Source: Epiperipatus broadwayi (taxonomy: Eukaryota > Onychophora > Udeonychophora > Euonychophora > Peripatidae). Taken from it: DNA of 64,000 bases. Both the position numbers and the translations under genes were made by a program. The stretch lies in the NCBI GenBank assembly GCA_028023455.1, contig JAQFVV010000064.1, forward strand, positions 1,335,825 to 1,399,824. The letters run 5' to 3'. The notes below the pieces were generated by a model. It saw only the letters and a program-made list of their open reading frames with translations, searched no databases and was not told where the DNA came from. Shown here in pieces: positions 10,792 to 24,056 of the stretch; the first letter of the stretch is position 1; each line of letters starts with the position of its first letter.

Positions 10792-13500
10792 TATCATCAT
10801 CATCAACCATTATCAATCCACTGCAAGATGAAGGTCTCTCCAAGTTCAATCCATCTCCTCTGATCTTTGGCTTCTCTTCTCCACATCACCCCTGCACACT
10901 TTCTTATTTCATCCATCCATCTCACATGCTGTCTCTTTCTGGGTATTTTACAATCTCTTGGAATCCCATTTAAGATTTCAGTTGTCCATCTATTATCATC
11001 TCATCTAGCAATATGTCCAGCCCAACTCCACTTCAGTCTTTTAATTATTTCAATGAGGTCAGTAACACTTGTTTGTTCTCTTACCCATATATTGTGTTTT
11101 CAATCTCTTCTTATTACTCCCAACATGCATCTCTCCATACTTCTTTGAATGGTCTGAAGTCTCTGTATTGCTCTTTTATTAAGTGTCTAAGTCTCAGATC
11201 CATAAGTAAGAACTGGTAAAACACATTTATTAAAAACTTTCTTTTTCAAACACATAGGCATATTTCCTTTAGTATCAAGTTATTTCTACCAAAAGCACTT
11301 CAACTAAGTTTAATTCTATGATTAATTTCATACATTATGTTTCCATCTGTATTAATAATCTGACCAAGGTATTTTAACTGATAACTTCTTCTAAGTCATA
11401 ATCAATCTTAAATTTTCATACTTTGAGAAAATCCACTAAACATTACTTTAGTCTTTTTAACATTTATCTTTAGTCCTACTTTTATCTGAAAACTCCTGCA
11501 ACATTTCCTGCAGCTCTAAAGCATTATTTGCAAAAACAACTACATCAACTGCAAAATCTAAATGACTTAAATAATCTCCATTTACTTTCACTCCTTTAGC
11601 CTCCCATTTTAATCCACAAAATATTTCTTGTAGCACTGCTGTAAAAAGTTTTGGAGATATAGAGTCATGTTGACTTTCCCAGTAGTATTATGTAATCTAA
11701 TTGTTGCTGTTGCATTTTTATAAATATTCTTTAAAATATGGCAATATCCTGGATCTATACCTTGATGATCCAATTCTTTAATCACTGAATAAATGTTTAT
11801 AAAATAAAATGCCTTTTCATAATCTACATATCCAAAGCATAATGGCAACTCATATTCATTTGACCTTTCTATAACTTCTCTCAATACCTGGATATGATCT
11901 ACTGTACTAAAACCACTTTTGAATCCAGCTTGTTTTCTTGGTTAGTGGAAATCCAATGTTCTCTGTAGACGAGTTGTAATTATCTTGGTAAAAAATTTGT
12001 ATAAAACTGATAAAAAGCTGATGGGTCTGCAATTTCTAATATCTTCTTTATCACCTTTTTAAAATATTAATATTAATACTGCATTCTTCCAATCATCTGG
12101 TACATCTTTATCATTTAGACATTTGGTATATAACTTTGCTAAAAAAAATTCTATTTCTTCACCTGCTTCTTTTAATATATCAATTACAATTCCATTATTA
12201 CCTGGAGCCTTTCCTTTCTTCGTACATTTAATTGCATATCTCACTTCTTCATTTAAAATTCTGGGCAATTCGGAAGATGTAATAGATATAGGAGGTACTT
12301 GTTCTTTATTACTATATAATTCTTGATAAAAGTCGTCTACCCATTTCATGATGTCATCTCTCTTTTTTGTAATAATGCCATCTTTTTTTTCTTATTGCAG
12401 ATATAAATTTACTACCAATCCCAAAATGTTGTTTTACACTCTTGAGACTTTTACTCTCTTCTACAGCTTTCCTTGCTATTTCACAGTTATACTTTCTTAT
12501 ATCATTTTCAACTCTTTTCTGCACCATTTTACAAAATTCGAGATATTCAATCTTTTTTAATGCATCTTTTTTATATATCTTCATATTCCTTCTTTTCTTC
12601 ATATATTCTCTAGTCTCAGTAGAAATTTTATTGGTCAATTGCTGCTTTTTTTCTACCAGCTATCTTTGTTGCAGTTTTCAAAAGTGTATCAGTTATTTTC
12701 ATATTAATTTCATTTAAATTTGAATCATGTTCAAAATCTATTAATGCTTGAAACCGATTTGTAAGTTCTAATTTAAATTCATTAGAATGTTTCTGAAGAT
12801 TAGGAATATCAACTGTAAATATTGTTTTTCGTAATAATTTTTGTCTCTCTAGCTTTGCATTAACACGTATCTTACATCTTACTAATTGATGATTACTTCC
12901 TGTGTTAAATTTATTAAGAACATTACAATCTTGAAATATGTATTTTCTGTTAGTCAAAATATAATCCAATTCTTTGGATGCTTCCATGTCCATTTCCTTT
13001 TAACATTTTTCTCAAAAAAAAAGAATTCATAATATAAAGTTTTTCTTTTTCTGCAAACTCCACAAGTCTGTGTCCTCTCTCATTTCTATTACCATAACCA
13101 AAATTACCTACAGCACTTTCATCTTTCATTTGTTTACCAATTCTAGCATTAAAGTCTCCCATAACAATTTTAAAATGGTTTACTCTGAACAAGAGCCTTT
13201 TGTACATCCCTATAAAAATCTTTTTCTATGTCATCACTATGAGAACTTGTTGGAGCATAAACCTGAATTATCTGCATTTGGTATCTGTTATTAAGTTGTA
13301 TAATTAATCTTGCCACTCTGTCTGACACACCATCAATCTCAACAATCTTGTTCTTCCACTTTTTATTTATAATGAATCCTACTCCACTTGTATTTCCAAT
13401 ATTTGTGCCTTTATAATAGAATACATGTCCACTTTTTAAATCAATTGTCTCTTCACCTTTTCTTCTAACTTCACAAAGTCCAATAATGTCCCATTTAATA
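10792..13500 (-). mobile_element. 5'-truncated RTE LINE with perfect 14-bp target duplication
   Basis: The minus strand ends in the (TGA)n tail at 10792. Homology to the complete copy stops at 13500, within the endonuclease segment SYIKWDIIGLCEVRRKG. The flanking repeats atttgcataatagt (10778-10791 and 13501-13514) are identical, so this is one 5'-truncated target-primed insertion. The coding frame is broken into pieces by indels and stops: endonuclease 13500-12630 (GDFNARIG, YILTNRKY, GSNHQLVRC), linker 12638-12354, and reverse transcriptase from 12349 (KGKAPGNNGI, FGYVDYEKAF). It cannot encode an active protein. At 11.6-11.7 kb the VRQGDS block is lost. Confidence 0.92.
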
Positions 13501-13514
13501 ATTTGCATAATAGT

Positions 13515-14735
13515 ACCTACAAGTATTTCACCAATGCTTTTATGGCACATTAAATTCAAAGAGTTCAAAAAAAGAAATTTTAATTTATTTCTAAATAGAG
13601 TTATTACATCATCATTAAAAAATCAAATTTTTGTTCTAGGGAACTTAATTACTAAAACCATTAAACTATTATTATAGTTTTAAGCAACATATGTGTTATT
13701 GGAATCACTTTTTTAAAGCAGAAAAATACCTCAAAGTAATGATATCTTGTGACTTACATAAGAATCAGGACGTAAAAAGAAATCTATATTACACTGGTAT
13801 TGCAGAATATATTACTGGACACATCACAGACTGAAACTCTCCAAGATTATAATGATAATTTCATTAAAAATAGTTATTTTTCATACATATTGATAGGAAT
13901 TTTGATGATCATTCGATACTTTTGGATAATTCCGGACACTAAGATTGATTAGGGATAATTCCGGACAATAAAATTCATTATACATATAACATTAATAATC
14001 ATATATATTTAAAAATTAGAATTACTATCAAATACATATAATCATTAGATTTTTTTAAATATATATAATTCAGTCTAATAATTAATTTATTAATAAAAAA
14101 ATAGACATTTAATTGTTCATGACACTTTGTTTTTCAATCATCGTTAGGAAAACAAAAAGACATAATAAAAAGTTGTAAAAAAAAATATTTTTTTAAATTT
14201 TTGGTGGGAGGAGATTAAGTTTTAATGTTTTAAAAAAAGGGTTTTTATTTTCCTAGTAATAATTGAAAGACAAAAGTGTCCTAAGCAATTGAATATCAAT
14301 TTATTTATTTTTTATTCATAAATAAATTATTAGACAGTATAATATATTTATAAAAAACCTAATGACTACATATATTTGATATTAACTTTTTTTTTTTATA
14401 TACACATAATTATTGCATTAATGTTATATATATAATAAATTTGTCATCTGAATTATCCTTAATCAAATTTGATGTCCGAGATTATTCATATGTACCCATC
14501 ATTCTTTAGAAGCAACTGTTAATCTCGTTAAATTGCCAAGCTGAATTTTTAAGATTCCCTCTTATTAAAGTTGTCTTTTCCTAAGCAAAAACTCTAGTTA
14601 TAAATAAGTTTGTCTACTCTTGCATTCACTAAAAAAAATCTTTATGCCCCCATTATTAAAAAAATGTATTATCTGCTTGTAAAAATAATAAGTTAAATGT
14701 CAAGCTTTTAAATCAATATAGATATTTAAAGATTG
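13515..14735. other. AT-rich intergenic DNA
   Basis: Two near repeats of ttccggacaat/ttccggacact lie at about 13930-13970. Long A/T runs, no gene. Confidence 0.45.
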
Positions 14736-15021
14736 AAATTATTAAAGCGGAAGTCAACCTCCGATAATACGTTATTTCTTAAATATTATGAATCTCCGTG
14801 CACATGCCCGCCAGTAAGAGTATTTGTGTATAAACAAACTCTCACTGACCATGCTTAAATCAGGGTTTGAGTCTATTGTGTGCCTGATGTTATAATCAAA
14901 TATTGAATTGTATGCTCTAAACTTAAGTTTTTTAAACTCTTATTGATGGGCGAGTGCATGGAGATTTATTATATTTAAGAAATAGTACATTATCGGACAT
15001 TGACTTCTGCTTTAATAATTT
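14736..15021. mobile_element. MITE-like inverted-repeat element, family H
   Basis: The left end gaaattattaaagcggaagt is answered by ttctgctttaataatttc on the right. The arms are about 75 bp and include cttaaatattatgaatctcc and its partner. The centre holds catgcttaaatcagggtttg. Confidence 0.75.
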
Positions 15022-15129
15022 CAAAATTTTCAGTGCTTTATAATAATAGATTTACATTTATAAGTCATGTAAGTCTAATCGTAGATGGTTAAAAATGAGA
15101 CACTCTTTCTCCTGTGATAGGTTAACTAA

Positions 15130-15350
15130 ATTTATACAATTCAATATTTGATTATAACATCAGGCACACAATTGACTCAAGCCCTGATTTAAGCATGGTC
15201 AGTGAGAGTTGGTGTATATACAAATATGCTCTAAACTTAAGTGATTCACTTAAGATTTTTAAACTTTTACAGGTGGGCAAGGGCAGAGATTTATAATATT
15301 TAAGAAATAGCGCATTATAGGAGGTTGTCTTCCACTTTAATAATTTCAAA
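15130..15350. mobile_element. Second, rearranged family H copy
   Basis: Its first part (15141-15207) is the inverse of 14840-14906 (catcaggcacaca, ccctgatttaagcatggtc). Its last part repeats the right arm of the neighbouring copy in direct orientation, ending actttaataatttc. The two copies make a large composite inverted structure. The 134-codon minus-strand open frame here is repeat sequence rather than a gene. Confidence 0.6.
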
Positions 15351-17406
15351 TTTTTCAGCTTTATAATAATAGATGTATATTTAAAGATTAGAAGTTTAAT
15401 AATTGACAAAAAAGAGTTAAAAATGATTGTTGGAATTAAACTATAAAAAAAGTCATTATCAGACATTTTAGATCTGTTTTTGAATGCATTAGAGAAAATA
15501 AAAAATTGCAAACTATGCCATAATTCTAATAAAATTATGGTTGATATTTTTTTCAAATTAGTATATTATTTAGAAAGTAATAAACCATCCCCACTAACAC
15601 CTTACATAATATTAAATCAGTGATGTTAAATGTGAGGAATGAGAATATACTCCCATTTAACACCATATATGGGTGGCACTAGTGAAGAAGGTTTATTACC
15701 TTTTATATATAATTACAATTTGAATCTGTGCTAGTAAAATTCATTGATTATTAATTAGTATATTAGGAAATTTATGATTTTACATATAAATTATGATTTT
15801 TCCTAAAAATTTGTGTATTTTTTTTAAATATATACATAAACACTCACATGACATTGTTGCAATATACATGTGTATAGTAGAAAATCATATAACATTAAAA
15901 CACAGCAAAATATCAAATGATACTTTGGAATAAGTATTACAAAGGCATCATTGTCTGGTAATAATTATTCTACCTTTGCCAATTATTCTAGAACTTTAAG
16001 CTTTCATAATAATTTTAATGACCATGTTTATGATGGCAGAATGCTGTACCTTTCTCCAATGGGGAGGGGAGGGGGTTTACAATGGCTGAATGCCATAGTT
16101 GTGATTATTATAATAACTTAAAGAGCTACAATAATTTGCAAAGTTAGAATAATTATGACCAGATGATTATGTCACAGGCACTGCTAATCCCAAACTACCT
16201 AATAAACTTATATTAAAACTTTCTCGTGTCTGGTTTTGCTTATTATAAATAGATCTTCTCAAGTGAAAGTAAATTAAACACAACATATTTATACAAGACA
16301 GACCAACAATTCCCATAATTTATTTCAAATTCCATCTATTCTTAATATCAAAGTACATTTTCATAAGATTGATGGCCTCAAAAACAAAAAGATTAACCAA
16401 CAGTTTTTTTTCTCTTTACTTTTGAATTTCATTTTTTCCACAAAAGGTAACATCTGCATTATCAAGTAATATATTATGATTTGAATTAGAGTTGTGAACA
16501 TACAAAGCTGGGTTATGCTATCGATTTTTAACTCTATTCTTATAAATTTGAACTCTTTCACTAAGACACATAGCTTATTTTGATTTATATAAAGTTTACA
16601 ACTACAAAAAATGTTATAAACCATACTAGGAATATTAGGAAAAAAAGTCTTGGATTAAATTTGTTCTTAAATATTGATGGTAAATGTATTTTTGATATAA
16701 TTTATAAGATTCCTTATATTTGTCATAAAAAATTATATATCTCAGAGCAAATTGAGTCTTAATAAAAAAAGTTAGAGTTCATAAAAGTAGTGTTAAAAAT
16801 AGGTATCATAACTCAGCTCTTTATATTCATGAAGTTAATACAGGTCATAATACATTATTTGGTAATGCTATAAAGAAATTCTGATGATTAATCTTCTTGG
16901 TTCTGAGGTCATCAATTTTATGAAAACATCTTTTGATATTAAAGGTAGGTGGAATTTGAAATGAATTATGGGAATTGTTAGTCTGTTGTATATATAGGTA
17001 TTATATTTAATTAATTTTTTTTTTTAGAAAGTCTATATCTAATAAGCAAAACTATGGTTGTGTAGAGAATTTTAATATAGGTTTATTTTGATGTTTTATA
17101 TAATTTTATATTTTGTATATTATTACTAGTATAGCATTAAGTAGTATGTAATATGCATAAGTAAAACAGAAGTAACTATCTCCCACTGAGTTATTTGACA
17201 TGAAAAATAATGAAAGAGATGTTGTCTTTTATGTAATATAACTCAGCAGAGGTAGTTTCTTCCATTTCATATACAGATTAAAAAAGTTATAATTATTTAT
17301 TATTATATTTAATACATATGTGTATGTATATATATATATATGTACAAATATTAATAAAAAGAAACATATTAGAAAAACTATGATTGTTTGAGAAAAAGAT
17401 TATGCA
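15351..17406. other. AT-rich DNA, no gene recognised
   Basis: Partially palindromic segments occur at about 15960-16150 (attattctacctttgcc... and its partner) and at about 16295-16990 (acaattcccataatttatt... and aatgaattatgggaattgtt). These suggest eroded foldback elements. A (TA)n tract is at about 17327-17342. Confidence 0.45.
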
Positions 17407-17904
17407 AGGCAAAACTTTCCATACAGTAGTGCCATCCTGTGCCGACCAGAGTAATCAATGGATGCCCGAAGGCTTGTGCATAAAATCCTATCTAGTGCCT
17501 ACTCATCCAATATACCCAGACTAGTTTCTGGCTTGTGGCCTTCATCAGTGAGGAGCCTTGGATCTGAGAGCACTGCACCTAGATCCTAGGATACCCTCCA
17601 GCAGCCACTTTTTATCTCTGATTAACTACAAAACTATGAGAATGAAATTGAAAACACAATAATATTTTCAATTTAAGCTCAATAGCTTAAATAGTATCAT
17701 ATAGGTCTGAACTCAGTTCAGCACCCATACATTTTGGTGTCTCAGATCCAAGGCTCCTCACTGACGAAATCCAAAAGCCAGAAACTAATCTGGGGATATT
17801 GGATGAATAGGCACTAGATAGGGATTTTATGCACAAGCCTTCTGACATCCATTGATTATTCTGGTTGGCACATGGTGGCACTACTGTACTGAGAGTTTTG
17901 CCTT
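17407..17904. mobile_element. Family D foldback element
   Basis: The left arm (caaaactttccatacagtag... to about 17570) and right arm (about 17740-17904) are inverted copies about 165 bp long, including aatcaatggatgcc and gaggagccttggatctgaga. A conserved flank containing gtgatcatgtgat follows. Related copies lie at 25.2 and 53.3 kb. Confidence 0.8.
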
Positions 17905-18039
17905 GTTTAATAACAATTATGTGCTAATATAAGAGACGGTGATCATGTGATGTTTAGTGGTTTAAAAAGATTATGATAAATATATTTCCATTATTTACAT
18001 ATGGATCTAAGATTTTGATGCCATGAAGAAAGAATGCAT

Positions 18040-18350
18040 AGAGATGAGAGAAGATTTGAAAAAATCAAAATATAGTTATGACAATAAACAGGTATTTCTG
18101 ACACCATTGAAAAATGAAAGCACTGAAATGTAGTTGGATTAAACATAGTGTAAAAAAGATGATAATAGATTAATAGTGAAGTATTAAATTGGATTCCTGG
18201 ATATTATAAAACATCTATAAAAAGTCTTAGACAGAGTTTAAGTGTAAAATGGATGGTTGAGAGAAGGTGATGAAATGAGAAGAAGCTATAGATTGGAAAA
18301 AGTGGATTCAGTCTTGGAGAGATTATTCTGCAGTGGGTAAGTAATGATTG
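18040..18350 (+). mobile_element. RTE-type LINE 3'-end remnant
   Basis: Pieces such as VLNWIPGYYK, VKWMVERR and GEIILQWV line up with ILNWIPRDCK, VRWMDEIR and TFILQWI at the C-terminus of the complete RTE. Frames are broken. Confidence 0.6.
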
Positions 18351-19089
18351 AAATTGATATGAAAATAATTTAATGATTTATTTTGCTAAGGAATTCATAA
18401 GAAGTTTGTGCACTGGAAATAGCAAAACTGGAGTTGCAATTCATGGATCAGTAGTGAACTCAAGAATCTGAACCCTTCCAATGCACTAAATCATATGGAT
18501 ATATAATTCAAAACTCTTTGACTGTTTTAGAAAGATTTATACTAAATCTATAACTAATGATATGCAGCCTATGCTTGCACTAATTTATAGTTATTCAATC
18601 TTTTTATAATAATAAATATTCCACAAAGAATTTCCATCTTTTGGTTATAAAAAATATTAATTGTGAACAATATTATTAGTAAAAGAATTGAGCTCAAGAA
18701 TTCAAACTTTAGTCAACGTTTTCAGAATTTTTATTAAACGTTAATGCTTTGTAGCTTCACTTATTATAATATTTTTTTTTGTGGAAGGGCCATACTTATT
18801 GCACACAACTATGCCCCCTTCCTCAAATGTTCTAATGGTTATTTCTAATAATTTTAAAGCTAGAATTTATCATATCATTTTAACCCAGAAATAGACTTTA
18901 AAGTTTAACTGAAGATGAATATATCTACTATTATACAATACAACCATGTGAATTAAGTGATTCAAATCCATTCCACTCTCTCGATGTGCAATAATATACC
19001 TATGACTTTAATTTCACAAATAATCAAAGACATCTGAAAAGATAAAGATTTCTTTTGTCATAAATCAGCATTCATTAGTTTGGCCAGAA

Positions 19090-19150
19090 AAACTGATGAG
19101 TACTGATTTAGCAAGAAATACAAATGGTGGGGGGAGGATATTTGCCTTTT
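19090..19150 (+). mobile_element. Eroded family B hammerhead fragment
   Basis: aactgatgagtactgattta followed by gcaagaaatacaaatggtgg keeps CUGAUGA and GAAAUAC-like blocks. Stem II pairing and the 3' strand are damaged. Confidence 0.5.
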
Positions 19151-19495
19151 TTAGATATCTTTATTCATATTATTAGACTACACATGGTTAAATTAAAGTT
19201 ATATATGCCTCATGTTATCTGTGATCTAGATTCAAATCCAGGACAAATAAACTTGATCTTTTTCAAAAAGCTTAGGGTGTTTTGTTAGATAGTTTATATC
19301 TAACTCAACTAATTATCCAATATATATATATCAGTAAATAAATACCTATCTATCTGTTCTAATTCTCATTATCTAGTAATTTTCAAATTCGATGAAAATT
19401 GTTTTCTTATTCATTGTTTCTTTATTTATAAGCTATTTTATTTTTAACATATATATATATAATTCTTCACAGATATTACCAGGAATTTTTTCAAA

Positions 19496-19532
19496 ATGAA
19501 TGTTTGCGTATTTGTTACAGTATTTTTATCGG
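19496..19532 (+). CDS. Gene 1 exon 1: signal-peptide start of a secreted repeat protein
   Basis: ATG opens MNVCVFVTVFLS, followed by one extra base (G) and a consensus donor GTAAGT at 19533. This phase-1 end joins exactly to the phase-1 acceptor (ttttatttttaaag) before 30695, giving MNVCVFVTVFLSAFQIAAS and then LPLESSG. That is a typical signal peptide, with likely cleavage near AAS. Neither half makes sense alone: the large exon has no ATG before its first repeat region. A TATA-like tract (19450-19462) lies 35-45 bases before the ATG. I regard the pairing as well supported by frame, donor, acceptor and the resulting hydrophobic core. An mRNA would confirm it. Confidence 0.75.
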
Positions 19533-20639
19533 GTAAGTAACGTATCTTTTCTTTAATGTCACAGCAGTTAGAAATGTTAAGTATATTTCTTTTTTATGTT
19601 CCGTAATACTGTTTTATTTTTTAATAGTAAATACAAAAGTTAAACAAAATAAAAAATAATTTAACTACTTTTTTAATACCATGTGAATAATCTACCATTT
19701 ATCTCAAGAAGTGATACATAATTGCTTACTGTTAATGAATTTCTTTAACAAAAGCTCATAACAGTTTATTCTTGGAAGAATAATGCATTGGGATTGGAGT
19801 ATAGTAATGTTGAGATTTTAAGAAGTTGAACAGCCAAAAATAAAATTTAAAAATTATTGATGAATTAAAACTACAAAGAAAATTCAATCCTTTGTTTTAG
19901 ATGTTTTTTTAATAGATATTTTGAAACATTGAAAATAACAGATCTAAAACCAAAATCACAACTCTATTAAATCTAACAATTGCATTCTTCTTTTTTTTTT
20001 TTTGCAACAACGTGGAATGGATAGAGTACAGGGATGATGGTAATTATTGCCATCAAAACATCACAACCAATGATCATAAGCTCAAAATCAGCAAACTTAG
20101 TCCAATGTAAGTAATAGATATGAGAAGTATGATAAAACCAGAAATATTCATTAAGAGACAATAATCAACTTTTGTGACTGACCTTAAACAGATCTATCAG
20201 TATTTCATTTGCAGTCACATATTTAAATACTAAAAATTACAATAATAAAGATATTAAAGGTGCTGAGATTATTATATCAATGCTGATCACCATCAATGTT
20301 CTTGACCAACTAGTACCAATGAGTATACTGGTTATAATAAAATTAATACTAATAAATCTACAGACATATTATTGTAAACTATGAATATGATATGCATGAT
20401 ATATTGAAAGCATGATAGGCAATATCAAAGCTGAATCTTTTTTTAATCTACTATTTCTGTGCATGTGTTCATTAACATTCATTTATTACATTAGTTCAGA
20501 AAAGAAGAAAATAATTTGTAATTAAAATATAAATAAAATGAAGTATTTGGACATTATAGATCTTTCCGTTGTACTATCCAAATAATTCTATAGCAAATCA
20601 ACAAATGCTGATACACCACCCACACTCATATATATATAT

Positions 20640-20790
20640 ATGATTTTATATTATTATTTTGGGGATACTCTGTGTAGTAAAATAGCTAAATAGTATTATT
20701 TTCAGGATATTCTATATAGTAAAATAGTTAAATACCTTATCTATTTAGTTATTTTACTACACGGAATATCCTGAAAATAATATGAAATCA
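20640..20790. repeat. Foldback with duplicated left arm
   Basis: A right arm (20741-20790, ctatttagttattttactac...) is complementary to two successive left segments (20640-20691 and 20694-20733) sharing atagtaaaatag. Arms about 42-50 bp. Confidence 0.75.
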
Positions 20791-21269
20791 TCATTTATCC
20801 ATGAAAATATTAGAATTAATATATATATATTGTAAATACCATTATACTTGAAGTAGCTTGGAATATAAACACTCTAAAGACCATGAACAAAATGATTACA
20901 TATACACCATTTATACCATTATTAAATAATTTTACTGAGATAACCTATAAATCTTTTAAATCATCACACTCTGGGAATTCACAGATCGCATAGTTAGAAG
21001 AATAAAGACATCAACAATAATTTCAGAGATTATAATTTTTTAAACAATTATTTAATAAAGTTGGCTAATAAATATAAGAATTAAAAAAGTAGCAAATAAT
21101 AATGTAGCAAACCAAAAGCTTTACACATAATTTCATACAATACATATGATTTCATATAACTCATGTAATAATTATTTATTTCTAATTATTTTTAAATAAT
21201 AACTCATTTAATATAAATAAGTTATTCTCTTACAATAATCAGACCCTAAAAAAATTTTCACAATAAAGA

Positions 21270-21630
21270 AAACCTTCGGCAGATGCGCTTTAAAAATGCT
21301 TATATGACAGCCAATCAGGTGTAACAATGACTGCATGTGGAACTCTTAAATTTAAAACACAAGCCAAAACTATCAGAAAAAGATGGGACCCACCTTCTTC
21401 TATGCTTAAATTTATATATAAATAAGCCAGACTCAAGTATCTCGAACTAAGAGCATGAAGCTTAAAACACTTTCACATTTAATTCATTAAATATTATATA
21501 TAAATAAACAATGCAAAATCTTTCAATTTACATGTTGTGTTTTAGAATTAAGAGTTCCATGTGCAGCCATTGTTACATCTGATTGGCTGCCACATAAGCA
21601 TTTTTAAAGCGCATCTGCTGAAGGTTTTTA
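21270..21630. mobile_element. Family F foldback with promoter-like core
   Basis: Inverted arms of about 94 bp (21270-21363 and 21535-21630; aaaccttcggcagatgcgc and its complement). Each holds an agccaatcag CCAAT-box motif. The core contains ttaaatttatatataaat and a gccagactcaagtatctcg block. The same core recurs alone at 28.1-28.2 kb. CCAAT plus TATA spacing looks like an RNA polymerase II promoter, perhaps from an LTR. Confidence 0.65.
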
Positions 21631-22214
21631 GCCTTTCACGTTATTACTATCAACTGTTTGCGCTTAATAAATTTAATATATTTACAATAAAGAAAGAAAA
21701 AATAGAATTTAAATGAAACCTTTCTCCCTGTTTCTTTTGAGGATGTCTCTGTACAATTTCAGTCTAACAAAAACATTTTTTCCACAAAAACGACTAATAT
21801 TTTAAAATATATCCAATTATTACATTCTTTTTAAAATAATACTTATAAATCGACAGTATCCCAATTTACAGAATATTGTTAGTTCTCTCTTCTTGTAAAT
21901 CTTTCAAATAAAAGTTTAGTTAATTTTTTTGTTCTAAGATTTTTTTTTATAGTTTACTGAATAGTTATTTTCATCTATTTAGATTTTTCTTCTTTCCAGG
22001 TTAATAATTATTTCATCCAATTAGTATAATTTTCAGCTTAACAATTATTTTAATTTCAGGTTAGCTTTTCATTTTTGTAGATCCAATTTTCCAGTATAAC
22101 AATTATTTTTATAATTAGGTTAATATCAATTAAGACAATCATGATTTTGGATAGTTAGTACATAAATCTAGTCTATAGTTTCTATAAGAAGTTTTTTTCT
22201 CCTACATTGTTTTA

Positions 22215-22965
22215 GTATGATACCATTTCCAACTTTCTTACACACTAAAACTTTACTCTAACAGTTTCGACTGTCCTGCAGTCATCATCAGAGCTACAAT
22301 ATCCAAATATATAATCACACAATTAATACATTATATTTATATATAATCAATAACATACATCTTAGCCTGACCATTATAAATAATCATTTTCCATTTTATT
22401 ATTCTACTCTTAACTAATATTATTTTCTTATTTATAGTATTTTTTTATTAAATTATTATGAAACAATTTTATTATACTTTTAAAACTTTAATCTTTAAAC
22501 TCTACTATTTAATCTATCATTTTATTATTATCTTTTTAATTATATTTTTTAATTACTTCTAAACTTTTATTTAACTATTAATTTTTTTACATGATAAATT
22601 ATCTTTTCATTACATTACTAAATACTCACATCTTTATAATCCTATTTTCAAAAACCTACTGACAAATTTTCAAAAAAAATGTTATACTTATTTAAAATTG
22701 TTTTAGAATAATATAATAAGAAAATACTATAAATAAGAAAATAAAATTAGTTAAGAATAGAATAATAAAATAGAAAATAATTATTTATAATGGTCATGTA
22801 TGTTATTGATTATGTATATAAATATAATATATTAATTGTATGGTTATATATTTGGATATTATAGCTCTGATGATGACTGCAGGACAGCTGAAACTGTAAG
22901 AGTAAAGTTTTGGTGTAAAAAATAGTATTGTAAAGTGTATAAGAAATTTGAAATGGTATTACATG
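22215..22965. mobile_element. Family E long palindrome, Penelope-type-end-like, with hammerhead-like cores
   Basis: The arms 22215-22455 and 22700-22965 are inverted copies. They contain tatgataccatttcc, actttcttacacac, cagtttcgactgtcctgcag and the long AT-rich tail. The centre is pure AT-rich spacer. Each arm has a hammerhead-like core, on the minus strand at 22291-22261 and on the plus strand at 22867-22895. Short relatives are at 32.3, 36.55 and 59.8-60.0 kb. Confidence 0.75.
22261..22297 (-). ncRNA. Hammerhead-like core with one extra base, family E
   Basis: Minus strand CUGAUGA-U-GACUG-CAGGA-CAGUC-GAA-ACUGU-U-AG. Stem II is a perfect 5 bp, but one base separates it from the CUGAUGA core. 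Stem III could be ACUGU paired with a second copy, and stem I is only about two pairs. It resembles hammerhead motifs described in Penelope-like elements. Activity is uncertain. Confidence 0.45.
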
Positions 22966-23858
22966 TAAATATAGAAATCAATACATAAAGAAAGGAGGAA
23001 GAAGGAAACTGTTTTTAGTGAAATTAATCACATAGTTAGGTTAATAATGCTCAGCTTTTAGTAAGAGACTATACATATTAGTAGACCAATTTTAAATAAC
23101 TAAAAATGAGATCACTTTAGCATCAGACTTCCAAGCTGAGTTTCTCTCTGTTAAACTCATAATTGCTGAATTGCTATTGAATTCTACTGCCAAATTATTT
23201 TCTGCATTTTAAAAACAACTATGATATCAATCTTCTATCCAGTCACATGACTATCTTGAAAATTAATGCATTAAGCAGTGACCAATTGATTTTCATTTTA
23301 CAAGAAAGATTATCTTTTTTAAAAAAAATTGTCCTAATTTGGAAAACAACTGTTCTTCAGAGATAAAATACCAATCCTTCATTATTATTTTTTTCTAATT
23401 ACTTGAAAAACAAAACATTTTATCTATACATTAATTTAAAAAAATACTTCATTTCTTCAGAAATAAGAATCCTAATCTCTTTTAGTTAACTGATAATATA
23501 TTTCAAAAATTGTAATACCTTTTTTTAATTAATTGATAAATAGCATTTAGAAATTTTCATCCATTTTTCTTGCTTTTCAAAAAGATCAAATAAATCAAAC
23601 AACACAAAAAATTATTCCTTCCTTTTTTTATTTTCACAATTATATTCAATATTTTGTTATTACAATGCTTTTAATTCATCACATGATCATTTCCTCTATG
23701 TAAAACTTACTAAATTTAACAAAGCTAAATTGCTATTAAACAACTAATCTACTTAATGATAACAGGATAAAAAATAATTATCCTCAATATGATAGTGATA
23801 ATATTTCAAATAGATGGAAAGTGTATTTTGATCACCTTACAACTGATAGATAAATAAA

Positions 23859-23966
23859 GGTAGGTAGGTAGGTAGATAGATAGATGGATGGATGGATGGA
23901 TGGATGGATGGATAGATAGATAGATAGATGGATGGATAGATGGATAGATGGATAGATAGATAGATG

Positions 23967-24013
<47 letters not shown>

Positions 24014-24014
24014 G

Positions 24015-24056
<42 letters not shown>
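23859..24056. repeat. Tetranucleotide satellite (GGTA/GGAT/GATA)n
   Basis: Blocks of GGTA, then GGAT, then GATA with interspersed GGAT. The overlapping minus-strand open frames (YLSIYLSI...) are satellite translation, not genes. Confidence 0.97.

Noticed and set aside
15152-15556. 134-codon minus-strand open frame
   Set aside because: Low-complexity I/L/K/S composition across a rearranged inverted repeat; no motif.
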